NCBI GenBank assembly: GCA_026120185.1
Contig: JANUWF010001188.1
Span: 2,914,001 to 2,978,000, forward strand
DNA from: Voacanga thouarsii
Lineage: Eukaryota > Streptophyta > Magnoliopsida > Gentianales > Apocynaceae
Length of the DNA stretch: 64,000 nt
Direction: 5' to 3'
Part shown: one piece after another, positions 43,735-55,449 of the stretch
Numbering within the stretch: the stretch's first letter is position 1
How the letters are laid out: every line of letters starts with the position of its first letter
The notes under the pieces: generated by a model
Seen by the model: the letters and a program-made list of their open reading frames with translations, nothing else
Databases searched by the model: none
What the model was told of the DNA's origin: nothing
Translations under genes and position numbers: made by a program

Positions 43735-46700
43735 TGTAATACCCCGCCCAAAACCACCTTTGGCTATGGGAAAAAGTTATGCATTGCATAGCATCTTGCA
43801 TTTTATGTGGTAGCTAGAATAATTTTATTTGCATGATGCATGTGAATTTTTCCGTTACTCTTGCATTTGAATTAATTGATGTGAAATAGTTGTGTTGTTA
43901 AAGATTTGGTTAAGGGAGGTTTGGTTGAAGATTTTGAAGGATGAGTATTGGGGTGGTAAGAACTTCTTGTAGAAAAATTAGTATTGGAGTTGTTTTGGAA
44001 TAGCGGGGAGGTTGGTGATTTCCTTTGGTGACCCGAGTTCGAATCCTACCTTTTGTGAAGTAAGTTTCTCTTCTTGAAATTCTTTTCTTTAGACCGTTTC
44101 TTATCTTGGCCGAAAAAGAATCTAGCTATCCTAGAGAAATTTTAGTATTTTTACTCCAAGGAAATAAGTCTCCATATTTATTTCCTAAATTCAAGGACTT
44201 GGATGTGAACAAAGTTCACCTTTAATTTTCAGCTTGTGTTCCTTAGGATTTTCGAAAAAACCCTAGCTAGTAATTAAAATAGTAGCTTGATTTTAGTTAG
44301 ATAGATGTTGCCATGGATAGGTGGAATTAATGAATCCTTTTCCTAGTAGGAAATCTTGTTGATTTTAATCCTAGAATGTTAGCTAAAAATCTGGAAAAAA
44401 ATTCCAGCAAGTGCCGCCACTTCTTGGAGGACTTGTAGCTTAATCCAAACTCTTCTAGGACTAGAGGAAATCCTATCCAAATCCTTGATAAAACCAGATT
44501 TTATTTCAATCCAAATTCAACTAGGATTTCTTCCTTTTCCTAGTTGAATTTCGGCAGCTTTGTATCTACATAAGCCGTCCGAAATTCTAGCCAACTTTAG
44601 TTACAATCCAACTCTGAAAATCGTAGCTCAAAACACCTAGAACACTCCTTAATAATTCAACTACCTTAGCTGCACAAAACCAGAATTTCTATCACCAAAA
44701 ATTACTGATTTTCGGCAACTTGGAAACCAGAAAAATTCGGTCAGCTTGCACAGAAATTTTCGTCCAGCTGTGCACTCCAAAACCTACGAAATTTTGCACT
44801 CCAAAACCTACCAAAACTCCTTGTTGATTAAGCCAATATCAGCGCCCAAAACCCTCACCTTTTCCTTGGAAATTTCGATAGAATTACAGCTTGAACAATC
44901 CAGAATTTATTCTCCTTTTGTTCAGTGATTTCGCACAGCTTGCACAGGATTTTTCAGTCATCAACATCCACTCAAACTCTTCCTTGTTTGGCCCAAAATT
45001 CTGAACACATGCAGCCCTTCCTTTGAGCAGTGTTTCGGCCAGCTTAGAGGAGCAAATTGCAGAATTTTTTCCTCCATAAAACTCCCCTAAAATCGGCAAC
45101 AAGGAGGCGCGCGCAAGCTGGAAATTTCGCATTTGCTGTCCAAGAAACCTAAAGCCATTAGGAGTCTATCTAAACACCACCATCTAACCCTAAACCAATC
45201 TTCTCCAACTTTAAATCATAACCACCGTTTACCCTCTCCATTCTACACGAAAATTTTAGCAACTTCTCTCTGCAAATTTTCGAAAATACTAGAGTTGTTC
45301 CAAGCAAAAATCAAACACACCTTAAGGTAAGCACCAATCCTTTCAACCTCTTGATGCCGTTTTCTCTAATGATTCTTTTCTCTTTCTTCTACCCTCAAAT
45401 CACGCCCTATAGTGGCTGATTTCCTCTTCTTCCTTAATTTTCGGTCAAGTGAAACAAATGAGGTGGCTTCTCTCTTCTTTTCAAGCGAACTCGGGACGAT
45501 CAGCATAGGAGCATCGAGACCTCATTACCCGGTAGTTGCAAGGTAAGGGAATACCCTCCCTTGATGTCGAAAGTAAAGTGTAATGGTGTTTATTAGCGAG
45601 ATAAACATGTGGTCGTAGTATTTGATCTTTGGGGATTGAATAGTTTACTTGGAATTAAATAGGAGATTGCGAATTGTTATGGAAATAAATGGGAGTAAAG
45701 CATGTTTGAAGTAATTGAGACCCTGATCATGATATTATATGGTTTAGATCAAGAGGATAATTGATGAAAGCCAGCGGTGATTTTTATCGCATTTATCTGA
45801 GGCATATCAAGTAAGTCCTTGCATAAACTCTTTTATTAAATGTTGTGATGGTAAGTCCTTCTATAAACTCTTTTGTTAAATGTTGTGATGGCAAGTCCAT
45901 GTTGTGAAGCTTTGTAAAGCTATTGTTAAACTCTGTTTGCTTGGGTTGTAAACGTGGATATTTATTCTTTAAACGGTTTTGTCAAACTAATGGTTTTTAC
46001 CAAGAAAACTATTCTTTTCCTTAAATTTTTAGAAATCTCTTTTAAAGAAAACCACGTTTTACAAAGCCAAGGTTTCAAAATATTTTGAATCAGGAATTGA
46101 CGGATATGTTCGTTAAGTACTCAATAAGGGTAGGCTAACAATACTAGTCTTGGAGGGCTAGCGTAAGTCTTCTGGCAGGAGGCCACCTCCAGAAGATGAA
46201 CTCTGTTTGAAAAGGCGATAGTGTTGGTTGGTCAGGCTGGTCCGAGCTAGCATTATACCTGAAAGGTATTATTTATATTCCCGGCATGGACACCCGGATG
46301 GTTTTGTTGGGTGTAGAGATGGAGGAGTATCTCACCGGTGGGTTGTACACTCACCTTGATCAGAACGCCCAACGTGTGGTAATCTGGTCCGGACAAGGTG
46401 CACAAAGTGTGGTGCCTTGGCCAATTTGTTCTCATGGAGCCCAACGTGTGGTGACATGACTTTTATCCGAGTGGAGGATTTATTTTGTACAAAATGTGAC
46501 AATGAGAAAAACCTACTCCTTCCGAAAAGAGATTGTTTATGACTTGCCAAATTATTTTTACAAATGTTTTACACTTTGCATACATGAACTATTTATAAAC
46601 ACCATGTGCACACACAGGACTTACTAAGATTTATTCTCACACTATTTTACACCATGTTTTCAGGAGATAGACTGTGCTGAGTCAGCAGGACATGTAATAG

Positions 46701-46948
46701 TTGGAGCTTTTGCTATTTTCTCTATCTGTTCTAGGAGACATTTATTGCTTATGCTTCTAAACAATATTTTGTTTTATTCCGTTTTGCTCCAAGTTGAGCA
46801 TGATGTAATAAGAATATTTCCTGATTTATCTAAGTTGATCCTTTTGGAGATTGCCTTTATATTTTATACCTTGTTCTAAAAACCCCTTGTCCTATGGGAC
46901 GGGGTGACATCCCCGCCCTTTTAGGGTACGTAGTCGTGGGGTGTTACA
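43735..46948 (+). repeat. Solo Tekay-B LTR
   Basis: A 3214-base LTR from TGTAATACCCCGCCC to GTGGGGTGTTACA with perfect TSDs TTAAT (43730-43734 and 46949-46953). It is shorter and divergent from the Tekay LTRs at 18742 and 34165, but shares their 3' block: donor/acceptor pair, near-palindrome TTAAGTACTCAA (46113-46124), CCCAACGTGTGGT words and TATGGGACGGGGTGACATCC. Near 44001-44052 it has CGAGTTCGAATCC, a B-box-like word. It belongs to the same subfamily as the LTR at the right edge of the window. Confidence 0.85.
45811..46663 (+). other. Candidate intron within the Tekay-B LTR
   Basis: Donor CAA|GTAAGTCCTTGC at 45811 and acceptor CATGTTTTCAG|GAG ending 46663 (853 bases). A second GTAAGTCC lies at 45851, in a local duplication. 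Confidence 0.4.
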
Positions 46949-47800
46949 TTAATAAGGATGACATGCTCCGTGCCTTATGCTTAATCTGGATATTGTGTGA
47001 TAAAATGACTAAATATAAAATTGTGATTTGGTTTAAAAAGATCACTGATCTTCATTTAACTTGGATAGTTATACTAGTTTGCTAGAAATCGCTTATAACT
47101 TGTGGGCCATTTAAATATGATTTAAGCACACTGCCAGTATTAAATGAACTTATAGGGTCACACAATAAGCGAACTTGTTAGGTTATTTTTCTGGTAACCA
47201 GATTCGATGAATCTGGAAATATGTCTAAGTTAATTGAACTTAGAAAATTTGTCAGATATAATGAATTTAGAAATATGTCCACATTCGATGTATCTGGATA
47301 ATGTCTAGATTATAAGAATCTGGCTCGAGAAATTAATTAGTTAAATTACCGAGATAATGGTAGAATTTTATCATATTAGTTTCAATTTAATTTGAATTCA
47401 AATTAAAATATGATAAGATATTATTAGAATTGGACTCTAAGAGGTTCGACGATTTTTTAAGAAAACCCTAGCCGTCATCTCAAGAGCCCGGTTCTGTTGG
47501 AAATATTCGTGCCTCCATTCACCAAGAAAAAAAAAACCCACTCAAAACTTAGGCGCTAGCACTCTCGGGGTAACAAGTCAGTTTGCCGTGTGTATCCAAT
47601 AGAGGACGTTCGCACACTGCAGTGTCTGGTGATCGTTCGGGTTGCACGTATAACAGCATAATCAGAATCGAAGGATCTCGATTACGCCAAACAAAAGATA
47701 ATTCTGTAAACCTTAGATCTTCTTAATCGTTTACTTGGATCCTCGGAAGGGATTCGTGGATGTTTTTCGCATTTAGAAGTCCACGAATCTCAACATTGAT

Positions 47801-48680
47801 TTCATTCAAAACATGGATGAGCCTTATGTATACAAGAAGGTTAGTGGGAGTGCAATTATTTTCTTATTGCTTTATGTAGATGACATATTGTTAATAGGAA
47901 ATGATATACCTATCCTACAAACGGTTAAAGTTTGGTTGTCCAAACAATTCTCCATGAACGACCTTGGAGAAGTAACCTATATTCTCGGAATAAGGATCTA
48001 TAGAATAGAGATAGATCCAAAAGGTTGCTAGGTCTTCTGCAGTCTATATACATAGATAAAGTGCTAAAGAGGTTTAGCATGGATCAATCCAAAAAGGAAT
48101 TCTTGCCCATCTCACATGGTGTAAGCCTTTTAAAGCTGATGTCTCCCAAGACACAAGTTGAAAGGGATCACATGAGTAAGATTTCATATGTCTCGGCAGT
48201 TGGATCTATCATGTATGATATGATATGTACTAGGCCCGATGTATCTTATGCTCTCAATTGAACGAGGAGATACCAATATGACCCTGGTAAGGGTTATTGG
48301 GTGGCTGTAAAGAACATTCTTAAGTACTTACGAAGAACTAAGATATGTTCTTAGTATATGGAGAAGGTGATTTGAAAATAAACGGGTATACTGATGCCAG
48401 TTTTCAATCTAACAAAGATGATTTCAAATCACAATCTAGCTACGTGTTTACGTTGTACGGAGAGGCAATAAATTAGAAAATTTCCAAACAAGAGACTATT
48501 GCCAACTCTACAACAGAAGCTAAGTACATAGTTGCTTCTAAAGCAGCTAAGGAAATAAAGAAAGAGAAAGTTCCCACGGATGAGAACATAGCTGACCCGC
48601 TTACAAAAGCACTATCCCAAAAGAAACATGATTGTCATGTTGAGTCATTTGGTATTAGATACATGAATGATTGGCTCTAG
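47801..48680 (+). pseudogene. copia-2 pol, second part: RT palm and RNase H (broken)
   Basis: Resumes with the NMDEPYVYKKVSGS block and the RT catalytic motif LLYVDDILLIGND (about 47867-47905), then DLGEVTYILGIRI. After a frameshift near 48010 the connection region follows with KVLKRFSMDQSKKEF and MICTRPDVSYALN. RNase H begins with YTDASFQSN (48390) and reaches TTEAKYIVASKAAKE. About 80 codons (the DNNGAI to HLIRE part seen in the reverse copy at 60420-60640) are then absent, and the C-terminus ENIADPLTKAL..SFGIRYMNDWL follows, ending TAG at 48678-48680. Confidence 0.8.
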
Positions 48681-48683
48681 TGT

Positions 48684-48692
48684 AAGTGGGAG
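48684..48692 (+). other. Polypurine tract of copia-2
   Basis: AAGTGGGAG just before the 3' LTR start at 48695. The reverse copy has AAATGGGAG at the same place (60298-60306, minus strand). Confidence 0.75.
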
Positions 48693-48694
48693 TT

Positions 48695-50409
48695 TGTTAG
48701 TGGTGTGCCCTAGTGGCAATCACTTCTACATTGTATATGACACATTTTATTTTAATAAAAGACATTATTTATCTTACAGTTTCTTTTGTTTACTTTTAAG
48801 TAATATAACTATTCGATAAAGTCCTTAGTACAACACTGTGTTATGGAAATCATGAAAGAGATCATGATATGAGATTCCTACTATACTGTATAGTGTTAGT
48901 ACTTAAATAGTCCCTAGTCGTAGTATTAATGAGACAGGACATCATTAATGCGTTAAGACTAACATGTGTTAGATTTCCTGATTTGATCAGGTGATGGTTC
49001 TCATATTCTAAGTATTGAGATACTCAAAGTTAACATATGGATGCTTGTTAATGGAACAAGTTTATTGGATGACGTAGCTTTGAGATAATCATATGGATAA
49101 CTATTTAGTAGCAATGATATAATCTCAATATAGCAAACGTGCAAGTATTCTTAGACTTGAGATCTCCAAAGTACTTTGTTTGCTGAGCATTGTACTTTGA
49201 TTCCAATCTCCGGAGCTCGATCGAGGGCCGCCTATGGAATGGATATTAGGTACATTGTGAGATAAATGAAAGTAGTTGAGAGGGTCAATAAACGATTCAC
49301 CACTCCTAATAGTAGGGGCGAATATCTCACAGCCACTTGTAGGAATTACTACTCAAGAAGTCCTTGGCCAAGGCAATTGTGTATTAGAAATAGTTTCAAT
49401 TGATACACATCTAGAGTAGTAGGTTCCTGGTACAAGTACTATTGTATTCGAGCCAAAATTAATTCTGGAGGGAATTTTCACTAATTTCGTATTCCAAACC
49501 GAATGAGATATTGTATGATAAAAAGAGTTAATTGCACTAAAGTTTGTTATTGAAGGGTTCATGTCAAGCCACTTGACTTCCTGGGCTCTTGGGTGGTCAT
49601 GAGGTGTTGCTAGATACTGCTCATGATCTGGGAATATGGGTTTATTAATTGATAAATTAATAAACCAATCATTATTAGAATTAATAGAATTAATTCTAAT
49701 TAATTATGGATTATTAATCTCAAAGACGTTTGAATTAATTCATATTCGCTACCAATTGTCTGGGAAACCTAATAGGTAACACACAATAGAGGATTATATA
49801 CTCAAGATGTTATTTGATAACATAGTGGGGTTGATTGAGAGAAAGAGAAGTTGTTGTGAACAAATTATAATTAGTTATAATTTGTGGTCCAAATTATAAT
49901 TGAGAGAACTTGATGTTTCCAATTACAATTAGGAAACTCTAATTGTTTTAGAATTCCAGATTTTCAGTGAATTTTTTTATTTTATATGATGATAACCGAA
50001 ACCCTAAAAGAAGGCAATTCACACGAGAAATAAAAAACCACAAAAACCTTATCTTCTTCTCTTTCTCTCAATTGTTCTTGTGTAGAACCCTAGCCGCCAT
50101 CTTTTTCTACTAGCACAGGAAATTTTGGTACTTGAGTATTCCTCTGTGTGGATTACTATTAGAGATAATCACACACTGTGATTATAGTGGTTAGACGTTC
50201 CACTCTCGTGAAGTTGTATTTAGAGGATTGCTGGATCGCGCCTCAACTTGAAGAAGAAATTTTTGTTCTTTGGAATATCAAACAAAGGTAAAAAGCTGCT
50301 ATCTTTATTATCTTTATGTCTTGTTTTCCACATATAGGCGGGTCCTAGGTTAGTATCTCCTTTTATTTTCTGCTGCGCCATATAGGATATGAGCTTAAGA
50401 TACCCAATG
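48695..50409 (+). repeat. 3' LTR of copia-2
   Basis: A 1715-base LTR from TGTTAGTGGTGTGCCC to ATACCCAATG (CAACA decayed), followed by the second CATAT (50410-50414). Compared with the 5' LTR it carries an extra segment of about 45 bases near 49890-49935. Confidence 0.8.
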
Positions 50410-50414
50410 CATAT

Positions 50415-51660
50415 TGTGTTGTGCTCTTGATGCTAATGAATACAATCAGGTTAGTGGTTGTGATTTAGCTCAAAAGATGTGGAGACTACTTGAGGTCACC
50501 CATGAGGGGACTAATCAAGTAAAAGAATCAAAGTTAGAAATGTTAGTCTACGACTATGAATTGTTCAATATGAAACCAAGTGAGAACATCACTGATATGT
50601 TCATTCATTTCACAAACATCATGAATGGTCTAAAGGCCTATGGAAAAGTCTACTTTCACAGAGAGCAAAATAGAAAATTGCTTTATGCTCTGCTAAAAAG
50701 TTAGCAGCCAAAAACCTTGGCTATAAAAGAATTAAAAAATCTGAACAGCTTACCTATTGAAGAGATAATTGGCTTTCTCTTGACTCATGAAAGGAAATTT
50801 AAAAGGTTTCAAGAATATGATGATGATGACCGAGGCAAAATCGAAACTGCCTTAGAGGTAGTTGATGAAGATCTTAACAATGAGCAAATGGATTATGATG
50901 TTGGCTCTGATCCAGACACAGAAAAACTAGCTATGGTAGCTATAAAATTTAGAAAAATGTTCAGAAAGAGCAATTTCAAAAAAGGCAAGAAGCTTGCGAG
51001 AAAAAAAAAGGACAAGTCTCTTCTTTTAAACCTCAATGCTTTAAGTGCAAAAGCACGGAGCATTTCATTGGTGATTATCCAGTGGCCACAAAAAAGGAGA
51101 TCAAGCAATTTAGAAAGAAAAAGAAGGACACCAAGTTAAAGAAAGGAAAAGGATTGATCGGAACTTGGGATCAAATAGAATCTCATATTGAAGAAAGCTA
51201 CGATTCAAAAAATGAAAAAGCTAACATCTACTTTATGACTTTAGAGAATGCGGTAAATCCTACATCTCTATATTTAATAAACGAATTGCCGATTTCTGAT
51301 TGTGAAAAACATGATGATCCTAGTGAATTGCTTTTTGACATGTTTCATGAACTTAAGAAATTGTCTAAAAGAAACAAAAAAATGAAGATAAAAATTGATT
51401 CCTTATTAAATAAAAATACAAAGCTGTTAAATGAGAATGAAGTCTTACTTAAGTCATATATATGTTTGGATATTAAACAGAATGTTGTCATTATTTCCTT
51501 GCATCATATGTCTATAGAAAACAAATACTTGTGTGATAAAATTTGCTCTCTTGAAATCATGGCTAGCAACTTTGACAATATGAAAAATAGAGTCGATGAT
51601 CATACCACTTGCATTAAAAAGTTTACAAATGGGAAAAATAATTTGGAAAAAATTGCTTAG
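50415..51660 (+). pseudogene. Sirevirus copy 2: gag, remainder (broken)
   Basis: Continues the frame begun at 17694 after the CATAT duplication with CCALDANEYNQVSGCD, the VTHEGTNQVKESK block, NIMNGLKAYGKVYF and an early TAG (50702-50704). Next come an acidic linker (EYDDDDRGK) and a Lys-rich segment. A frameshift in the A-run at 51001-51010 leads into a zinc knuckle CFKCKSTEHFIGDYP, whose last Cys is Tyr. The long charged, coiled-coil-like C-terminus (51100-51660) ends FTNGKNNLEKIA. Such a C-terminal extension is typical of Sireviruses. It matches copy 1 at 1660-3228. Confidence 0.8.
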
Positions 51661-53359
51661 TGCACAACACATATCTAGAAACTGAAATGGACTTGGCTAT
51701 AGGCATGAGACCAAAGTTGAAAACTATAAATCTTGCTTTGTAAAAGTTGCATCATCATATATGACACATAGTTGTTGCACCTATTGTAGAAAATTTGAAC
51801 ACAAAGCATCTAAGTGTCATATTAAGAAAAATGTGCAATCTGGTATGAGAATTGTTTAGAAGGTAAAAGGAACCATCACTAACCCCTATGGACCTAAGAA
51901 GTTATGGGTACCAAAAGTCACCCTTCCATCTTTTGTGTAGGAATATTCGTTGGACAAGGTGAGCTCCAAAAAATGATTTTTGGATAGTCGATGCTCAAGG
52001 CACATGACTGGAAATGCTAGACTGCTGAAAAGAATTCAACCTACAAACGATAGATATGTCATATTTGGAGACAAAAAGAAAGAAAATATACTTGGCATAA
52101 GTAATATTGGTAAGGGATCTTCAACTATCATCAAGCAAGTGCTATTAATTGATTAATTAAAGTATAATCTTGTTAGTATCAACCAACTATGTGATAATGA
52201 ATGCAAAATTATGTTTGAAAAGGATTCTTACATTATCATGAATAGTTCTAGCAATGAGACTATTTTTGTTGCAAATCATGTTAGAAATGTTTATGTTCTT
52301 TAACTTGATGATCTTGTAGCTCATGACATTAGATGCCTCTCTGTGAATGATGATAACTATCTTTGGCATAGAAGGCTAAGACAAGTATCTATTGATTTGC
52401 TAAACAAATTATCTTCAAAAAAACTAGTTAGAGGACTGCCCAAAATGAGATTTCATAGAAACTGGGTGTGTGATGCTTGCCAATTTGGAAAACAAACCAA
52501 AACCTTTTTTAAACCTAAGAAAATGATTTCAATATCAGAACCTCTTGAACTCATACACATGGATTTATTTGGACCAATGGGAACCACTAGTCTTGGTGGT
52601 AAGAGGTATGCTTATGTAATTGCGAATGACTTCTCAAGATTTACTTGGATACTATTTCTTGCTCAAAATGATAAAGCCTTCTCTGAATTCTCAAAACTAC
52701 TCAAACATGTTCAAAACTTCCTTATTTGCAAACTAATTTCTATTCAAAGTGAGAATGATAGAGAATTTTGCAACTATGACTTTACAAAATTCTGTGAGGA
52801 AAGTGGTGTTTTACACAATTTTTTAGCAGCAAAAACCCCTCAACAAAATAGTGTGGTTTACAGGAAAAGTAGAACCTTGCAAGAAATGGCAAGATCAATG
52901 CTTTGTGAAAACTCTCTTCCAAAATATTTTTGGGCTGAAGCAGTTAATACAGCTTGCAACATTATCAACCGTGTCATGCTAAGACATTTTTTAAGAAAAA
53001 CTCCCTTTGAATTCATATTTGATAAAGATCCATCTATTTCCTATTTTAAAGTTTTTGGATGCAAGTTTTTTGTCCTCAATACTCGTGACAATCTTGGAAA
53101 TTTTGATAGCAAATCAGATGAGGCTATATTTCTTGGATATTTTTCTAATAAAAAGGCATATAGGGTGTACAACAAAAGAACTCTATGTGTGGAAGAGTTT
53201 GTACATGCTATGTTTGATGAATTAAATATATATTCTTCTAGAAATGATGATGATGATTTAGGAATTACAACAAAAAAAAAAAAAATGGCAATGAGCATCA
53301 CAAGGCTCCATCATTTGACATTCATGCCAAAGAAGAAGAATAAGAAGAACAAAAACTAA
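51661..53359 (+). pseudogene. Sirevirus copy 2: protease, pre-integrase, integrase (broken)
   Basis: The protease motif corresponding to LDSGCSRHMTG is disrupted near 51990 (a small deletion removes the DSG core). The pre-integrase domain starts DDNYLWHRRLRQ at 52348 and has CDACQFGKQ. Integrase is open for over 300 codons (HMDLFGPMGT, DFSRFTW, QSENDREF, TPQQNSVV, FWAEAVNTACNIINR, FKVFGC). The catalytic D-D-E reads D (HMDLFG), E (QSEND, normally RSDHG) and Tyr (VVYRK, normally VVERK), so the enzyme would be inactive even where the frame is open. Confidence 0.82.
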
Positions 53360-55047
53360 AGAAAGCAAATAAAGGACTGAAGAGCCCACGAGTCAAGATT
53401 TACCAAGAGATTGGAAGGACAAAACTGTCCATCCAAAAGAGCAGATCATTGGTGATTCTAGCTACAGAGTCAAAACTAGACGGTATTTTGTTGATAACTT
53501 TACCCTACTCTCTAGTACTGAACCTAATTGTATTGATGCAACTTTACATGATGAATTTTGGATTATGGCAATGCAAGAAAAGCTTAACCAATTCAAAAAG
53601 AATCAAGTTTGGAAGCTTGCCTCTAGACTTCTTGACCATCTCGTAATTAGTATCAAATGGGTATTTAGAAACAAACTCGATGAGCAAGGTAGTGTTATAA
53701 AAAATAAAGTTAGATTAGTTACCTAAGGATTCAATTAATAAGAGGGTATTGATTATGATGAAACATTTGCCCTCGTTACTAGATTAGAATTAATAAGAAT
53801 GTTACTTGCACTTGCATCTTTCAAAGGTTTTATGCTTTACTAAATGGATGTCAAAAGTTCTTTCTTAAATAGCTTTATTGAAGAAGAAGTATATGTGGAA
53901 TAACCTCTTGGTTTTACTCATGAACGTTTTCCAAACCATGTATTTAAACTCTCTAAAAATCTTTATGGTTTAAAACAAGCTCAAAGAGCATGGTATGAAA
54001 GACTAAATGGTTTTTTTCTCTGAAAAGGATTTTCAAGAGGCTTAGTTGATACCACATAATTCATCAAGTCTAAAAAATATGATAATATCTTAATTGTGAA
54101 AATATGTGTTGATAATATTATTTTTGGAGCTACTAATGATTCCTTGTACAAGAAATTTGCTAAGACAATGCAAGAAAAATTTGAAATGAGTATGATAGGA
54201 TAACTTAATTTCTTTCTCGGTCTTCAAATCAAGCAAACCAAAGATGAAATCTTCTTAAATCAAGCCAAGTATGCCAAGAAACTACTCAAAAGGTTTGGTA
54301 TGAATGAATCAAAAGAAATAAGTACACCTATGAGCACTTCATTAAATCTTGATAAAGATGAAAAATGTAAAAAAGTGGATAAATCAAAATACAGAGGTAT
54401 GATCAGAAGTCTCTTCTATCTTACCGCTAGCAGGCTTGATATTATGTTCTCAGTATGTCTTTGTGCTAGATTTCAATCATGTCCAAAGGAATCTCATCTA
54501 TGTGCTGTAAAATAAATCCTTAGATACCTAATTGGAAATCATAATTTTGGCTTGGGGTATCCTTGAATTAATACTTTTGATCTTATAGAATATACGGATG
54601 TCGACTTTGTCGGTTGCAAAGTTGAAAGAAAAAGTACCAGTGGTCACTGTCAATTTCTTGGACATTCCCTTGTCTCATAGTATAGCAAAAAGCAAGTACG
54701 TATCTCTCTTTCAACAACCGAAGCTAAGTACATAGCAATTGGTAGTTGTTGCGCACAAATTCTATGGATGAAAAATACCTTACTTGATTTTGGTTTAAAT
54801 TTTAAGTGTGTACCTATCTTGTACGATAATACTAGTACTATTAATTTAACCAAAAATCCTATTCAGCATTCTAGAACTAAGCACATTGAAATTAAGTATC
54901 ATTTATTAGAGATCATGTGCTTAAGGGTAATGTGTGTGTTGAATACATTCCAACTAATGAACAGGTTGCAGACATCTTTACGAAACCTCTGGCTGAAGAT
55001 AGATTTAATCATCTAAGAAGAGTTTTAGGAATTACTAGAATTATGTA
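53360..55047 (+). pseudogene. Sirevirus copy 2: reverse transcriptase and RNase H (broken)
   Basis: RT starts about 53640 (IKWVFRNKLDEQG) and shows DYDETFA, MDVKSSFLN and the Sirevirus-type signature KNLYGLKQAQRAWYERL (about 53960-54005). The catalytic box reads VDNIIFGA in place of YVDDIIFGA, losing the second Asp. The connection region KYRGMIRSLFYLTASRLDI is at about 54390-54440. RNase H has YTDVDFVGCK, STSGHCQFLG and STTEAKYIAI, and the HIEIKYHLL block. Many in-frame stops occur. The C-terminus ends just before 55047. Confidence 0.82.
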
Positions 55048-55104
55048 ATTGACTATTTTGCTAAGGATTGGTTTATTCATTCGTGCAGAACTATTGAAGA
55101 TACA

Positions 55105-55449
55105 CCTTTCGAACATCTTTCAGACAGAGATTTTGGATGCAATATTAGAAAAACATGAATCCAAAATCCTATCAACTGAATATTCTTTATTCCACTTTTT
55201 GGATAGACTAATTTTGACTCAGTCCAAATCCAAAACAGCAGCAGTCAAAAATCTCTAGAACCTAGGAAATCACAAAAAGGCAGTCACTTTCTCTCTCCTA
55301 TAAATTTGAAATTATCATTATTCTTTCTGCCTCTCTTGCAATTGTATCTTCATCTTCTCCAAATTGAACCAAACATCTTTCATCTTCCTCTCACTTCTAC
55401 CATGATGAAAGTGTCAAATTTTGACAAATAAATCGTGCAAAAGACCAAG
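55105..55449 (+). promoter_or_regulatory. U3-like region upstream of the Sirevirus env-like frame
   Basis: Carries inverted words TTTTGGATGC, AATCCAAAATCC, TTTTTGGATAGAC and CAGTCCAAATCC (55130-55240). About 60 bases later comes TATA (TATAAATT, 55299-55306, in CTCTCCTATAAAT), then a pyrimidine-rich leader. The order and words recall 16640-16960 in the LTR of the same element. Confidence 0.4.
55299..55306 (+). promoter_or_regulatory. TATA-like box before the env-like frame
   Basis: TATAAATT, 144 bases before the ATG at 55450, in the context TCTCCTATAAAT, which compares with GCTCCTATAAAAG in the LTR. Confidence 0.4.

Larger units (their letters stand above)
43053..47795 (+). repeat. Solo LTR of a third copia family (copia-3), split by a Tekay-B LTR
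   Basis: From TGTTAGGGATATGCCC to CGAATCTCAACA, with TG...CA ends. Without the inserted 43735-46948 it is about 1.5 kb. Its pieces are 43053-43734 and 46954-47795. The right piece includes ACCCTAGCCGTC and a run of A near 47526-47537, features of copia LTR leaders. No internal region is present. Confidence 0.75.
17959..50409 (+). mobile_element. Ty1/copia element (copia-2) with nested insertions
   Basis: Complete element with TSD CATAT. Its 5' LTR is in two pieces (17959-18741 and 32847-33720). The primer site is at 33722, followed by a leader, gag at 40181, pol in two pieces (40832-43052 and 47801-48680), a polypurine tract, and the 3' LTR (48695-50409). Four insertions lie inside it: a Tekay element, a solo Tekay LTR, a solo copia-3 LTR, and a solo Tekay-B LTR within that. 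The two LTRs differ at many positions over their first 200 bases, so it is an old insertion. A reverse copy of the same family lies at 58632-61643. Confidence 0.8.

Noticed and set aside
45811..45900. Short tandem duplication around GTAAGTCCTT..ATAAACTC in the Tekay-B LTR as an independent repeat family
   Set aside because: It is a local duplication of about 40 bases around the candidate donor, not seen in the other Tekay LTRs. Noted only with the intron candidate.
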